Assembly (NCBI GenBank): GCA_035532215.1
Contig: DATKRK010000208.1
Span: 1 to 63,920, forward strand
DNA from: JAICIG01 sp035532215
GTDB lineage: Bacteria; Planctomycetota; Planctomycetia; Pirellulales; JAICIG01
Direction of reading: 5' to 3'
Length of the DNA stretch: 63,920 nucleotides
Every line of letters begins with the position of its first letter. Within the stretch, counting starts at the first letter, position 1. Below the pieces are notes generated by a model that saw only the letters and a program-made list of their open reading frames with translations, ran no database searches and was not told the DNA's origin. A program made the position numbers and the translations under genes. This document shows positions 1-8,759 of this stretch, piece after piece.

Positions 1-441
1 ACCAACGGTCGCATCGACACGCACTTCGAAATCAGCGCCGGTTGGCTGGAGCCGTGGCGGACCGACACGGTCACTTTCTACGACAAACTGGAGTCGACGC
101 TGCAATCGATGCGGCGCAAGGCTGAAGTTCACGTAACCGCCGTTCAAGGCGGCTTCATGGTCGAGGTCAACGTGTTCAAGGAATTGGAAGACGTCCAGAC
201 GCCGATGTTTGCGCCGGCGTCGGCGGGCACGTTGCGCTACGATACGTCGCAGCGCCATACGGAAAACACGATTACGGCCCAACCATTCGTCTCGGGCTGG
301 ATTCCGCAGGGCCGCGATGCGGCAGCCGAACAGTACCTCATCAACCAGTTGATGAGCCGCTTGGGGATATTGCCGCCGATGTGGCAGCGCATCCCTGCTT
401 TCTATCGGCCGCCGGCGCCGCCGGAGATATCCGGTCCGTAA
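1..441 (+). CDS. Conserved planctomycete hypothetical protein (5' end missing)
   Basis: The reading frame is open from the first base of the window and stops with TAA at 439-441, so at least 146 residues of a longer protein are present and the start lies upstream. The visible part contains WLEPWRTDTVTFYDKLESTL and then a region with VEVNVFKELEDV, followed by a C-terminus rich in Pro. I recognise this pattern from conserved planctomycete proteins of unknown function that are usually exported or lipoproteins, but the signal peptide would be outside the window. No catalytic motif is visible. A palindromic repeat lies about 50 bases after the stop and a convergent histidine kinase follows, so this gene probably ends its own transcription unit. 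Confidence 0.75.
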   Translation, partial: TNGRIDTHFEISAGWLEPWRTDTVTFYDKLESTLQSMRRKAEVHVTAVQGGFMVEVNVFKELEDVQTPMFAPASAGTLRYDTSQRHTENTITAQPFVSGWIPQGRDAAAEQYLINQLMSRLGILPPMWQRIPAFYRPPAPPEISGP

Positions 442-490
442 ATCCTACTTTTTCCGATCTGTCAGCCGAAATCGCCGCGGGCGGGCGAGA

Positions 491-516
491 GAAAGCGGCA
501 GGGATGCCGCTTCTAC
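491..516. repeat. Short palindromic repeat (AAGCGGCA / TGCCGCTT)
   Basis: Positions 493-500 and 505-512 are perfect inverted 8-mers separated by 4 bases, followed by CTAC. A related unit flanked by GTAG and CTAC lies inside the coding sequence at 54914-54962. It sits between two convergent genes and could act as a transcription-ending hairpin, though no T run follows. Confidence 0.6.
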
Positions 517-529
517 TTGGGGGCGTGAA

Positions 530-1345
530 CTACGTGGCCGCGGTGAGGGCGCTTGTCGGCGGCGCCTTGCTGACCGCCGGCTCGCTCTGCGGCAGCTTGA
601 TCGTAAAGGCGGTGCCTTTGCCCACCGTACTGTCGACGCGAATCCGGCCCTGGTGGGCTTCGATGATGTCGCGGCAGGCCGAAAGGCCCAAGCCGGCGCC
701 GCCCTTGCCGCTGCCGTCGGGGCCTTTCTTCGTGGTGAAAAACGGATCGAAAATGCGCCGCAACGTCTCCGGCGACATGCCGCAACCGTTGTCGCGGACG
801 GTCAACTCGACCATTGCGGGAGCAGCGTCATGCGTCAACCGCACGAGGACTCGGCCCCCCTCGGGCATCGCCTGCCGGGCGTTCACTAACAGGTTCAAGA
901 GCACTTGCTGAATCTGGTTCGGGTTGGCCCGGGCCAGCGGGACGGTTTCGATTTGCCGATCGACCGCGATCCGATATTTGTTTAGCTCGCGTTCCAGCAG
1001 CAAGAGCGTATCGTCGATTAGCTTGACCATGTCGGTCGGCTCGAACGAGCCTGAACGGTTGCGCGCAAAGCCGAGCACCGTGTTGGTGATCTTGGCGGCG
1101 CGGTTGCCCGCGGCGAAGATCTTTTCGAAGGCCTTCTGCCGCGTTGCCGCGTCTTTGTGCCGCATGCCCAGCTTGGCGTAGTTGATGATGGTCATCAGCA
1201 CGTTGTTGAATTCGTGGGTCGTCGTGCTGACCAATTCGCCGAGCGCGGTCAATCGCTGTGCGTGCGCAAGTTGTTCTTTGAGCATGGCGACTTGCTGCTC
1301 CAAGCTCTGGCCGCCTGCTCCCTCTCCGTTCGTCATACGCCTCAT
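530..1345 (-). CDS. Soluble sensor histidine kinase (NtrB-like)
   Basis: This is a cytoplasmic two-component histidine kinase of about 271 residues with no membrane segment or recognisable sensor domain. A short coiled coil leads into the H-box STTTHEFNN, with the phospho-accepting His near residue 44. The ATPase domain follows, with the N-box NLLVNARQAMPEGG, the G1 box DNGCGMSPETLRRIFDPFF and the G2 box GAGLGLSACRDII. I chose the ATG at 1345 because a G-rich ribosome-binding stretch lies just before it. An in-frame ATG at 1336 is also possible, and a longer frame to 1393 is less likely. No response regulator is adjacent, so its partner is encoded elsewhere or the protein receives its input by protein contact. 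Confidence 0.9.
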   Translation of the reverse strand: MRRMTNGEGAGGQSLEQQVAMLKEQLAHAQRLTALGELVSTTTHEFNNVLMTIINYAKLGMRHKDAATRQKAFEKIFAAGNRAAKITNTVLGFARNRSGSFEPTDMVKLIDDTLLLLERELNKYRIAVDRQIETVPLARANPNQIQQVLLNLLVNARQAMPEGGRVLVRLTHDAAPAMVELTVRDNGCGMSPETLRRIFDPFFTTKKGPDGSGKGGAGLGLSACRDIIEAHQGRIRVDSTVGKGTAFTIKLPQSEPAVSKAPPTSALTAAT

Positions 1346-1490
1346 TCCCCCCGCCCACTCTTCGTCGTCGCGTGCCAAGACTATCATTGGCATCGTCGCA
1401 TTCGGCTGGGCAACTGAAACTCAAGCCGTTATAATCCTCGCCGACGTAAGTCCTAATTGCCATGGAACTTGGCGAATTGGAGAAGCTGGG

Positions 1491-1751
1491 ATGCACACGG
1501 CGGACTTGCTGGATCACGCGCTGCGGGCGGCTGAGCGTCTGGGTTATGAAATCCGACAAGAATGGTTAGGCGGCAGCGGCGGCGGCGACTGCGAAATCAA
1601 AGGCCAGAAGTGGCTTTTCGTCGACCTTTCGCTGAGCTTACCCGACCAACTGCACCTCGTCGTCGAGGCGTTGCGCCGCGAGCCCGCGGCGGCGAACTTG
1701 GAGCTTTCCCCGCCGTTGCGGCAACTCGTGCTAGGGAAAAAAGCCGCTTGA
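1491..1751 (+). CDS. Small conserved hypothetical protein (86 aa)
   Basis: This short frame starts with MHTADLLDHALRAAERLGYE and ends in LGKKAA. It shows regular planctomycete codon use and a mixed acidic/basic composition without membrane segments. The core EIKGQKWLFVDLSLSLPDQL looks like a folded domain, and the protein resembles small proteins of unknown function seen in planctomycetes. The upstream GAGAAGCTGGG may be a weak ribosome-binding site. It is transcribed divergently from the histidine kinase, with about 145 bases between the two starts. I do not recognise a function. Confidence 0.6.
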   Translation: MHTADLLDHALRAAERLGYEIRQEWLGGSGGGDCEIKGQKWLFVDLSLSLPDQLHLVVEALRREPAAANLELSPPLRQLVLGKKAA

Positions 1752-1791
1752 GTGCTTTGGAAGTGCTTGACTATAGGTGGACCATACTCTT

Positions 1792-1821
1792 ATCCGTGTT
1801 CGATCCGTGTTTCATCCGTGG
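1792..1821. repeat. CACGGAT-family repeat
   Basis: Three copies of ATCCGTG occur with a spacing of about 10 bases (1792, 1803, 1814). The unit runs directly into the stop codon of nadD at 1822-1824, so the last codon of that gene appears to be supplied by the repeat. Other members lie at 6057-6186, 36614-36682, 59824-60062 and 63780-63920. Confidence 0.7.
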
Positions 1822-2442
1822 CTAAGCTGGGTCGTTTCCCCAATAGAGCCCGGCCGTCTCGATATATTTCTCCACGGCTCGCGGCGTCTGATAGCGAATG
1901 CTCAAGCCGGCGGCGACGCGGCGGCGAATCTCGCGGCTGCTCAAGTCGATCTGCGGCATCGAAACCTGGTGGCGGCGGATTACGTCAAGCCGCTCGGGCG
2001 AAACGAGAGGCGTCAATGTTTCAAGATCAGGCTCGGCAACTCCCGCACGACGAGCCGCGACCGGAATCGCCAGCTCGCAGATTCTTGCCGGCTCGCGCCA
2101 ACCGGGCAGATCGATCAGAGAATCGGCGCCGAGCAGGAAAAATAGTTCGCGATCCGGCGCTTCGGCCCGCAATTGGGCCAGCGTATCGACCGTATAGCTG
2201 ACGCCGCCGCGGTCCGCTTCCAGCCGGGACACGGTAAAAGCCTCGTTGCCGCCGATCGCCAGTTCGAGCATCTCGATACGTTGCTCGGCCGAGGTCACGG
2301 CATAATGTTGTTTGTGCGGCGGCGTGGCGGCGGGCAAAAACCAGACCTGGTCCAAGCCGCAAGCCTCTCGGCACAACTCGGCTAGCAGCAAATGCCCGTA
2401 ATGCACCGGATCGAAGGCGCCGCCAAAAACTCCTAGCCGCAT
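1822..2442 (-). CDS. nadD: Nicotinate-nucleotide adenylyltransferase
   Basis: NadD transfers AMP from ATP to nicotinate mononucleotide to form deamido-NAD in the cytoplasmic NAD synthesis pathway. The N-terminus MRLGVFGGAFDPVHYGHLLL carries the nucleotidyltransferase signature, including the HxGH motif. The C-terminal IDLSSREIRRRVAAG matches the second conserved ATP-contacting segment, ISSTxIR in relatives. The length of 206 residues is normal. I chose the ATG at 2442 because AGGTGA lies 7 bases upstream and because family members begin just before the GxFDP motif. An in-frame ATG at 2460 has no ribosome-binding site. It is divergent from priA. The stop codon coincides with the end of a CACGGAT repeat. 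Confidence 0.95.
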   Translation of the reverse strand: MRLGVFGGAFDPVHYGHLLLAELCREACGLDQVWFLPAATPPHKQHYAVTSAEQRIEMLELAIGGNEAFTVSRLEADRGGVSYTVDTLAQLRAEAPDRELFFLLGADSLIDLPGWREPARICELAIPVAARRAGVAEPDLETLTPLVSPERLDVIRRHQVSMPQIDLSSREIRRRVAAGLSIRYQTPRAVEKYIETAGLYWGNDPA

Positions 2443-2585
2443 CTGCCGATCACCTGCCATTTCAGGGGTCTCATTTTTTCGCCAGTATCTATTGCTCGCC
2501 TCTACCTGAACAGCCCCTCCCAATTACGCGGCAAGCGCAATTCTGCTAGATCTGAAGGGAACCTCGCTCGCCCGAAGGCATTCCC

Positions 2586-4874
2586 GTGACGCACGACCGA
2601 CAACAGCAACTCTTCGATCCCGAGCCGGCGCCCTGGGAACTCGACGACGCCCGACAGCACTGGGTGGCCACGATCGTCGTGCCCGGCGGCCCGCCACAAG
2701 AGCTGGATTACCTGGTTCCCGAAAGGTTGCGGCCGCAGTTGGACGTCGGCCGGCGGGTGAACGCGCCCTTGGGGCGCGGAGATCGCCCGGTGGTCGGCTA
2801 CTGCACCAGCTTGGAATATCGCACGCTCGGCTCGCGGCGGCTCAAGGAGTTGGTCGATGTGCTCGACGAGGACACGCTCGTCAGCCCGGCCATGCTGCGT
2901 CTCACGCAATGGATCGCGGAACGCTATCTCTGCCCGCTCGGGCAGGTGCTCGAAACGGTCGTGCCCGCGGGCGTGCGCGACCGCGCCGGCACGCGGCTCA
3001 CCACGCTACTCTCGGTCGAACCGAAGGTTGCCGCCCGGCTGAGCGAGCTGGAACTGCCGAAGAAACAACTGCACGTGCTGCGTTACCTGGCGGCCAGCCC
3101 TGAACCGCTGACGCCCGCCCAACTGGCCAGCGGCGCCGGCTGCACGCTCAGCCCGATCAATCTGCTGCGCCGCAAAGGCTTGATCGCCTCGCAAACGCGC
3201 CGCCTTCCGCGCGGCGGGCACGAAGTCGCCCCCGTGGAGCGCGACGACGATCACGAACTGAACGCCGACCAGCAAGCGGCGCTCGATTGCATCCTGACGG
3301 CGATGCGGTCGCGGCGGCACGAAACCGTGCTGCTGCACGGCGTGACGGGCAGCGGCAAGACCGAAGTCTACATTCGTGCGATTCAGGAAGTCGTGGCTTA
3401 CGGCCGGCAGGCGATCGTGCTGGTGCCGGAAATCAGCCTCACGCCGCAAGCCCAAGAGCGGTTTCGGGCCCGTTTCGGCCAGGTGGCCGTGCTGCACAGT
3501 CATCTGACCGACGCCGAACGGCATTGGCAATGGCAGCGGATCGTGCGGGGCGAAGTCTCGGTGGTGGTCGGCGCCCGCAGCGCCGTGTTCGCCCCGACGC
3601 CGCACCTGGGGCTGATCGTGCTCGACGAGGAGCACGAAGCGAGCTTCAAGCAAGACACCGCCCCGCGCTACCACGCGCGCGACGTGGCGCTGCGCCGCGC
3701 GGCGACCGAAAACGTGCCCTTGGTGCTCGGTTCGGCCACGCCTTCGCTGGAAAGCTGGCACAAGGCGCAGACGGGCGAGTACCGCCTGCTCGCCATGCCG
3801 CGGCGCGTGTTCGATCGGCCGATGCCGTCGGTCGTGACGGTCGACCTGCGAAACGAAAGCCGCGCACAGTTCTCTTCCGGCGCCATCAGCCGGCCGCTGG
3901 CGGCGGCGATGAAAGAGGCGCTCGAAGCCGAAGGGCAGGTGATTCTGCTCCTCAATCGCCGCGGCTTTTCCACGCACATTCAGTGCCCGGCCTGCGGCGA
4001 AGCGCTGCGCTGCCCGAATTGCGATATCGCGCTAACGCACCACCGCGACTCGCACATCGCGCTGTGCCATTACTGCGATTATGAAATCCCGGCGCCGGGC
4101 AAGTGTCCGGCCTGCCAGTTCGCGGGCATTCGCTACGGCGGCCTGGGTACGCAGCGGCTGGAGAGCGAAGTTCGCGCGCGGTTCCCCGAGTATCCGATGC
4201 TGCGGATGGATGCCGATACGATGCGCGGCCCGGGCAGCCACGAGCGGGCGCTGACGGCCTTTCGCAAGGGCGACGTGCGGATTCTGCTCGGCACGCAGAT
4301 GATCGCCAAGGGACTCGATTTTCCCGACGTTACGCTGGTCGGCGTAATCAGTGCCGACATCGCCTTGCACCTGCCCGATTTCCGCGCTGCCGAGCGCACG
4401 TTTCACCTGCTGGTGCAGGTGGCCGGCCGCACGGGCCGCGGGCCGAAAGGGGGCCGCGTGTTGGTGCAGACCTTGAACCCCGACCATGCCGCCATCAAGG
4501 CCGCCGTGCGGCACGATTACCAAACCTTCGCCGCCCAGGAACTGCCTAACCGCGAGATGCTGGCTTATCCGCCGTTCGCCTCGATGCTGCGGCTGGTGAT
4601 CCGCGGCGAAAAAGAACCGACGGTTCAGGCCTTCGCCGCCGAACTGGGCGAGCAGCTTTCGGCGGCGCTCGTTCGCCACGAAGCCGAAGCCCGCGTGCTC
4701 GGCCCCGCCCCCGCGCCGCTCGCCAAGCTCCGCGGCCGCTATCGCTTTCAGCTTCAGGTTCAAAGCCGCCACGCCGAGCGGCTGCGCGCCGCCGCCGCCG
4801 AGGTCGCCGCCGCCATCAAAACGCCCGCCGACGTGCAGTGGATCGTCGACGTCGATCCGCTGGACATGCTTTGA
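2586..4874 (+). CDS. priA: Primosomal protein N' (replication restart helicase PriA)
   Basis: PriA recognises stalled forks and D-loops, unwinds the lagging strand and starts primosome assembly. The 762-residue product has the N-terminal 3'-end-binding domain (about residues 25-125) and a winged-helix region. The helicase core has Walker A GVTGSGKT at 252-259 and DEEH at 347-350. Eight zinc-binding cysteines lie at C467, C470, C476, C479, C494, C497, C507 and C510. The C-terminal helicase half contains IAKGLDFPDVTLVGV, followed by VQVAGRTGRG. The start is a GTG at 2586; no ATG is available nearby. All expected motifs are intact, so it should be functional. Confidence 0.97.
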   Translation: MTHDRQQQLFDPEPAPWELDDARQHWVATIVVPGGPPQELDYLVPERLRPQLDVGRRVNAPLGRGDRPVVGYCTSLEYRTLGSRRLKELVDVLDEDTLVSPAMLRLTQWIAERYLCPLGQVLETVVPAGVRDRAGTRLTTLLSVEPKVAARLSELELPKKQLHVLRYLAASPEPLTPAQLASGAGCTLSPINLLRRKGLIASQTRRLPRGGHEVAPVERDDDHELNADQQAALDCILTAMRSRRHETVLLHGVTGSGKTEVYIRAIQEVVAYGRQAIVLVPEISLTPQAQERFRARFGQVAVLHSHLTDAERHWQWQRIVRGEVSVVVGARSAVFAPTPHLGLIVLDEEHEASFKQDTAPRYHARDVALRRAATENVPLVLGSATPSLESWHKAQTGEYRLLAMPRRVFDRPMPSVVTVDLRNESRAQFSSGAISRPLAAAMKEALEAEGQVILLLNRRGFSTHIQCPACGEALRCPNCDIALTHHRDSHIALCHYCDYEIPAPGKCPACQFAGIRYGGLGTQRLESEVRARFPEYPMLRMDADTMRGPGSHERALTAFRKGDVRILLGTQMIAKGLDFPDVTLVGVISADIALHLPDFRAAERTFHLLVQVAGRTGRGPKGGRVLVQTLNPDHAAIKAAVRHDYQTFAAQELPNREMLAYPPFASMLRLVIRGEKEPTVQAFAAELGEQLSAALVRHEAEARVLGPAPAPLAKLRGRYRFQLQVQSRHAERLRAAAAEVAAAIKTPADVQWIVDVDPLDML

Positions 4875-5172
4875 TGAAGTCGCCAGGAGAGCAGGGTTGG
4901 CGCCCGGCTCCATGAGTGCCTTGTCAAACCTGAATAACAGGGTGGCTGGCGGCTGAGCCTAGGCGAAGCCCCAGGCGCCCAACGATCTCCGCCCCGCGTT
5001 CTGCCTAACTGCCCTTGCCCCGCGCGGCGCGTATCGCTAACATCCCGCCGCTAACTTCGGGGAGGTTCTGCGCGGGGGCCGGCTGCGGAACGCCTCGCAA
5101 GTCGGCGCATGTCGAGGCCGTCGTATTGTCGGCCATTTCCGCTTCGAATCTTTAAGCCTTGAAAGGGTCGCC
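4875..5172. other. Intergenic region without gene
   Basis: Nearly 300 bases separate priA from the OmpA-family lipoprotein gene. I see no convincing reading frame or RNA gene. The segment around 4957-4980 (GCCTAGGCGAAGCCCCAGGC) is partly self-complementary and may belong to the palindromic repeats scattered through the window. A promoter for the downstream gene is expected here, but no clear -35/-10 pair can be named. Confidence 0.4.
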
Positions 5173-5997
5173 ATGCGATTCGTCGCAGGCGCGGCTGGAT
5201 GCGCGATCGCTTTGCTCGCTATGACGGGCTGCGCGCAGAATCCCTACGTCCTGCAAGGCAAATTGGAGAACTTGCAGCAGCAACACCTGGCGCTGAACCA
5301 GAAATATCAGGAGCTGCAAGCTCGCGCCAACACGCTCGATCAGGACAACCAAGAACAGCAAGCCCTGGTGGCGCAGGTCCAGCAGCAGCGCAAAGTGCTC
5401 GAAGACCAGTTGGCCGCCGTCCGCGAGCAACTCGGCGGGGCGACCGCGCAACTGGCGAAGCTGCGCGACGACCGGTTGGAGACGGAGAAGAAGGTCGACA
5501 CGCTGACCGCTTCGATCAAGCGCAAAGCCGGCGCCACGATCACCGCCAATAACAGCCTCAAAGCTGAGCTTCCGGCGATCGATATTCCGGGCGTCGAAGT
5601 GCGGCATGACGGCGACGTGGTCCGCATCGAGCTGCCGGGCGCCCGGCTGTTCGAATCGGGCGGCGCCCGGCTGCTCTCGTCCGCCTCGTCGGTCATCGAT
5701 GCGGTCGCGAACGAAGTGGCGCGCGTCTATCCCAACCAGTTGATCGGCATCGAAGGCCACACCGACAGCGATCCGATCAACAACCAGATGTGGCGCGACA
5801 ACCATCATCTCTCGCTGGGCCGCGCGATGGCCGTCTACGATTACCTGGCCACGCGCAGCCATTTGAAGCCGCAGCAATTGTTCGTCGTCGGCCACGGCTC
5901 GAACCATCCGGTGGTCTCCAACGGCACCGCCTCCGGCAAAGAGCGCAACCGCCGCGTCGAATTGGTGGTCTACCCCGAGAAAGCCGCGACGCGGTAG
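5173..5997 (+). CDS. OmpA-family lipoprotein with coiled coil
   Basis: The 274-residue protein begins with a lipoprotein signal peptide; the lipobox-like MTGC places the lipidated Cys at residue 20. Residues 30-115 form a Gln-rich coiled coil (LQQQHLALNQKYQELQARA). The C-terminal domain (about 145-270) is an OmpA/Pal/MotB peptidoglycan-binding domain with IGIEGHTDSDPI and SLGRAMAVYDYL, ending in the typical GKERNRRVELVV. It therefore probably anchors the outer membrane or envelope to peptidoglycan. AAAGGG precedes the ATG by about 7 bases. No Tol genes are adjacent. The ExbB/ExbD cluster at 15.5 kb is too far away to be the same operon. Confidence 0.92.
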   Translation: MRFVAGAAGCAIALLAMTGCAQNPYVLQGKLENLQQQHLALNQKYQELQARANTLDQDNQEQQALVAQVQQQRKVLEDQLAAVREQLGGATAQLAKLRDDRLETEKKVDTLTASIKRKAGATITANNSLKAELPAIDIPGVEVRHDGDVVRIELPGARLFESGGARLLSSASSVIDAVANEVARVYPNQLIGIEGHTDSDPINNQMWRDNHHLSLGRAMAVYDYLATRSHLKPQQLFVVGHGSNHPVVSNGTASGKERNRRVELVVYPEKAATR

Positions 5998-6056
5998 CGG
6001 CAGTAGGGCAGACTTCCAATGCCCGTCTGCCGGCTTAATTCAGCCGGCCAGAGGTT

Positions 6057-6186
6057 GCCACGGATGAAACACGGATCGAACACGGATTAGAAAGATAAAA
6101 TCCGTTTGTTTGCACCCACTGCGTACGGGGGGCGGTAGAGTTTCAAGGCGTTCTTATCCGTGTTCGATCCGTGTTCAATCCGTGGC
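6057..6186. repeat. CACGGAT-family element with inverted ends
   Basis: The left end (6057-6087) has three CACGGAT units. The right end (6156-6186) has three ATCCGTG units in inverted orientation, and about 70 bases lie between them. The two arms match over about 30 bases with few mismatches, so the element could fold into a long hairpin or represent a small non-autonomous mobile element. It lies between two convergent genes. Confidence 0.7.
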
Positions 6187-6214
6187 TAGAGTCGCTCCAC
6201 GCGGAGACGAGTTG

Positions 6215-6700
6215 CTATGGCGACGGCGCCTTCAGTTCGAAGTATCGCTTCAATTCTTCGGGCAAGTAACCGCGGCCTTGGCACTTCTGGTCTTTGAGCG
6301 ACCAGGCGCCGTCTTGATACGCGTAGATGAAGACGAAGCTGCGCTTGCCATCGTCGCCCGAGTCTCGCGCCAGCTTGATCCTGCCTCGGCCGCCCCCTTT
6401 GACGCGATCTCGCTTTTCGAGCAGCCAACCGGCGACGTCGTCTCCTTTGATGACCCGGTCGACGCCGCTGACGACGACCTCCGCGGTGGGCGGCGCCGGC
6501 GAAATCTCTTTCGCAACGCGCACGCGCGGAGGTTCCAATTGGAATTCGGCGGTCAAGCGATTGTCGGACGCCGCCCGGGCGAACGCCGCTTGGGCGAAGG
6601 CCCGCAGCGAATCGGCCGGGTCCGCAACGCTTTTGCCGCAACCTGATGCAAGCAGACACGCCGAAACTGCCAGTGTGGACAGAGGGCATCGCTGGATCAT
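6215..6700 (-). CDS. Hypothetical lipoprotein (161 aa)
   Basis: The product starts with MIQRCPLSTLAVSACLLASG followed by Cys, a good lipoprotein signal peptide with lipobox ASGC. The mature part is short and basic, with VVVSGVDRVIKGDDVAGWLL and a C-terminal section containing FIYAYQDGAWSLKDQKCQGR. It resembles small planctomycete lipoproteins of unknown function. I chose the ATG at 6700 because the longer frame to 6781 would bury the signal peptide. It is divergent from the next exported protein, with about 235 bases between them. Confidence 0.75.
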   Translation of the reverse strand: MIQRCPLSTLAVSACLLASGCGKSVADPADSLRAFAQAAFARAASDNRLTAEFQLEPPRVRVAKEISPAPPTAEVVVSGVDRVIKGDDVAGWLLEKRDRVKGGGRGRIKLARDSGDDGKRSFVFIYAYQDGAWSLKDQKCQGRGYLPEELKRYFELKAPSP

Positions 6701-6936
6701 GGGACTTCTCGCTTTCGGGGATTGGTCTTGCGCGCTGCGCCCGCGAACCACGACGCTCTTATGGCCGCGGGCGCCCGCCACAAACTTACTTCACAGACCC
6801 CGCCCGCGCAGCCCAAAAAAACGGCAAAACGTGGCGCTTTTTGTTGCTGCGTCGCTAGAATGGCGGCATGGCGCGAAAACGCATGAATCGCCGGTCGATC
6901 CCCTCGAACACCGCCCCACGAAGAGGAATCGCCTTC

Positions 6937-7788
6937 ATGAATCGAACATTGTCGGACCGCAGTGTGGCAAGCCTCCTTCTGTTGTTGGCGGTCATTGGTT
7001 TTTGCCAAGGACCGGCGACGGGCGATGAGCCAACCGAGTCGGCGGCGACCGACGGCGAAGAGCAGTATCGGCAAGCAGCCGAGCACATGCGCCGGTTCGG
7101 GATGCGGCGAGCGGACGACGGCACGCCGATCAAACTGATCGATCGGCCGCTGTTGTCGTTCGGCGATTCCGCCCGCGCCTACAATCGCGGCACGCTCTGG
7201 GGTTGGGGCAAGGCGGGCAGGCCAGCCGCATTTATGGAACTCTTTCGGGCCGGCGACGAGGCGGATGAGTGGCATCATGCGGTAACGCTCTGTTCGTCGG
7301 AACGAGTGATCTTGAAAGCCTCGAAGGCCGACATTTGGACGCCGTCCCAGGCGCCCCCTGAGATGAAGCAAATCCCCGACGCGCCGGCGCCGTCGGAGAC
7401 CCCGGCAAGGCGATTGCGGCAGATGAAAGAACTGGCGCGGCGGTTCACGGCCCACGAGATTTGGGGCTCACGCATTGAGCTGCGTTTGCTGGTGCAGCCG
7501 GTACACCGTTACGACGATCGGCCGTCCAAGATCGTCGATGGGGCCGTATTCGTCGTCGCCCACGACACCAACCCCGAGGCGGTGCTGCTGCTGGATGCGC
7601 TAGGCGCCTCGCCAGCGGAAGCCCGTTGGCACTATAGCCTCATGCGTTCGGGACACGCGGAAATTCACGTCGAATTCGATGAAAAAGAAGTCTGGACTTG
7701 TCCTCTCGCCCGCGTAGACGCCATCGGCCCGACCGCCGCCTATTCGTCATTCCGATTGCCAGTCGAGGCGGCTACGAAATCGAAGTGA
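6937..7788 (+). CDS. Exported hypothetical protein (283 aa)
   Basis: The ATG at 6937 is preceded by AAGAGGAA at a good distance and begins a signal peptide with LLLLLAVIGF as core and a cleavage site near ATGDE. The mature protein has LIDRPLLSFGDSARAYNRGT near its start and a C-terminal region with VVAHDTNPEAVLLLDALG. I recognise the pattern LLSFGDSAR from planctomycete proteins of unknown function but can assign no activity. An in-frame ATG at 6868 is less likely because it would place 23 basic residues in front of the signal peptide. Confidence 0.75.
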   Translation: MNRTLSDRSVASLLLLLAVIGFCQGPATGDEPTESAATDGEEQYRQAAEHMRRFGMRRADDGTPIKLIDRPLLSFGDSARAYNRGTLWGWGKAGRPAAFMELFRAGDEADEWHHAVTLCSSERVILKASKADIWTPSQAPPEMKQIPDAPAPSETPARRLRQMKELARRFTAHEIWGSRIELRLLVQPVHRYDDRPSKIVDGAVFVVAHDTNPEAVLLLDALGASPAEARWHYSLMRSGHAEIHVEFDEKEVWTCPLARVDAIGPTAAYSSFRLPVEAATKSK

Positions 7789-8065
7789 AACGGCGGATCG
7801 CGAAAAACGCCGGCTCAAATCACCCGATTCGTCGGCGCGGCGCCGCGATTTTTTTCTACGAGACTGATTTCGTCTCATCGTCTTTCATCCATCGTCTCAC
7901 GGGATGACTGCCGGCTTCGAGAATCCGGCGGATTACCAGCCGCTGGTAGAGACGTAAGGGGCGACTTAGAATCAAGAGTCGAACCCTCTCGACCGGCCGC
8001 GTGTCGCTTCGATGGTCAATTGGGCGGCCGTACTCTTCCATTGCCTTGGACCCCCTCGTATCCAG

Positions 8066-8686
8066 ATGATCGCCATTATCGACTACGGCATGGGCAACCT
8101 GCGCAGCGTGCAAAAGGGGTTCGAGAAGGTCGGTCATCAGGCCACGATCACCAACGACCCGGCCGCGATCCGCGACGCCGCGAAAGTGATTTTGCCCGGC
8201 GTCGGCGCGTTTCCCGATGCGATGCAGGAGCTACGCCGCCGCGAGTTGATCGAGCCGATTCGCGCGGCAATCGAGTGCGGCAAGCCGTTTTTGGGCATTT
8301 GCCTCGGGCTGCAATTGCTGTTCGACGTTGGCTGGGAGGGTGGCCGGCACGAAGGACTGGGCATTCTGCCGGGCGAGGTGGTGCGGTTCGACGTGCCGCC
8401 GGAATACAAAGTGCCGCACATGGGCTGGAACCAGTTGGCCATCCGCCGCCGCGCCCCCCTGCTCGAAGGGCTTGCCGACGGGGCTTACGTCTACTTCGTC
8501 CATTCCTATTATGTCGTGCCCCGCGACCGCGAGGTGATTGCGACCGAAACCAGCTATCCGCAGCCGTTCACTTCCATGATCTGGCGCGACAATTTGTTCG
8601 CCACGCAGTTTCACCCGGAAAAGAGCCAAGCCGACGGGCTGCGGATGCTGAAAAACTTCGCCGAGCTTCCGGTTAGCCGGGAATAA
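8066..8686 (+). CDS. hisH: Imidazole glycerol phosphate synthase, glutaminase subunit
   Basis: HisH hydrolyses glutamine and channels ammonia to HisF, which makes imidazole-glycerol phosphate for histidine and AICAR for purines. The 206-residue protein has the class I amidotransferase triad: C79 in LGICLGLQL, and H183 and E185 in QFHPEKSQ. The N-terminus IIDYGMGNLRSV and the oxyanion strand LPGVGAFPDAM are typical. I chose the ATG at 8066 because the family begins directly before this motif; the in-frame ATG at 8012 adds an atypical extension. hisF is not in the window, so the pathway genes are dispersed. Confidence 0.96.
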   Translation: MIAIIDYGMGNLRSVQKGFEKVGHQATITNDPAAIRDAAKVILPGVGAFPDAMQELRRRELIEPIRAAIECGKPFLGICLGLQLLFDVGWEGGRHEGLGILPGEVVRFDVPPEYKVPHMGWNQLAIRRRAPLLEGLADGAYVYFVHSYYVVPRDREVIATETSYPQPFTSMIWRDNLFATQFHPEKSQADGLRMLKNFAELPVSRE

Positions 8687-8759
8687 TCGGGACGGGGCGA
8701 CGCGAATTCATATCTGTCACACGCTGGGAGTCGCGACGTGACCGGAGGAGTGGCAAGCC

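Noticed and set aside
7846..7860. Possible terminator GCGGCGCCGCG followed by a T run
   Set aside because: The palindrome has no room for a loop, so a stable hairpin is doubtful even though the T run is present.
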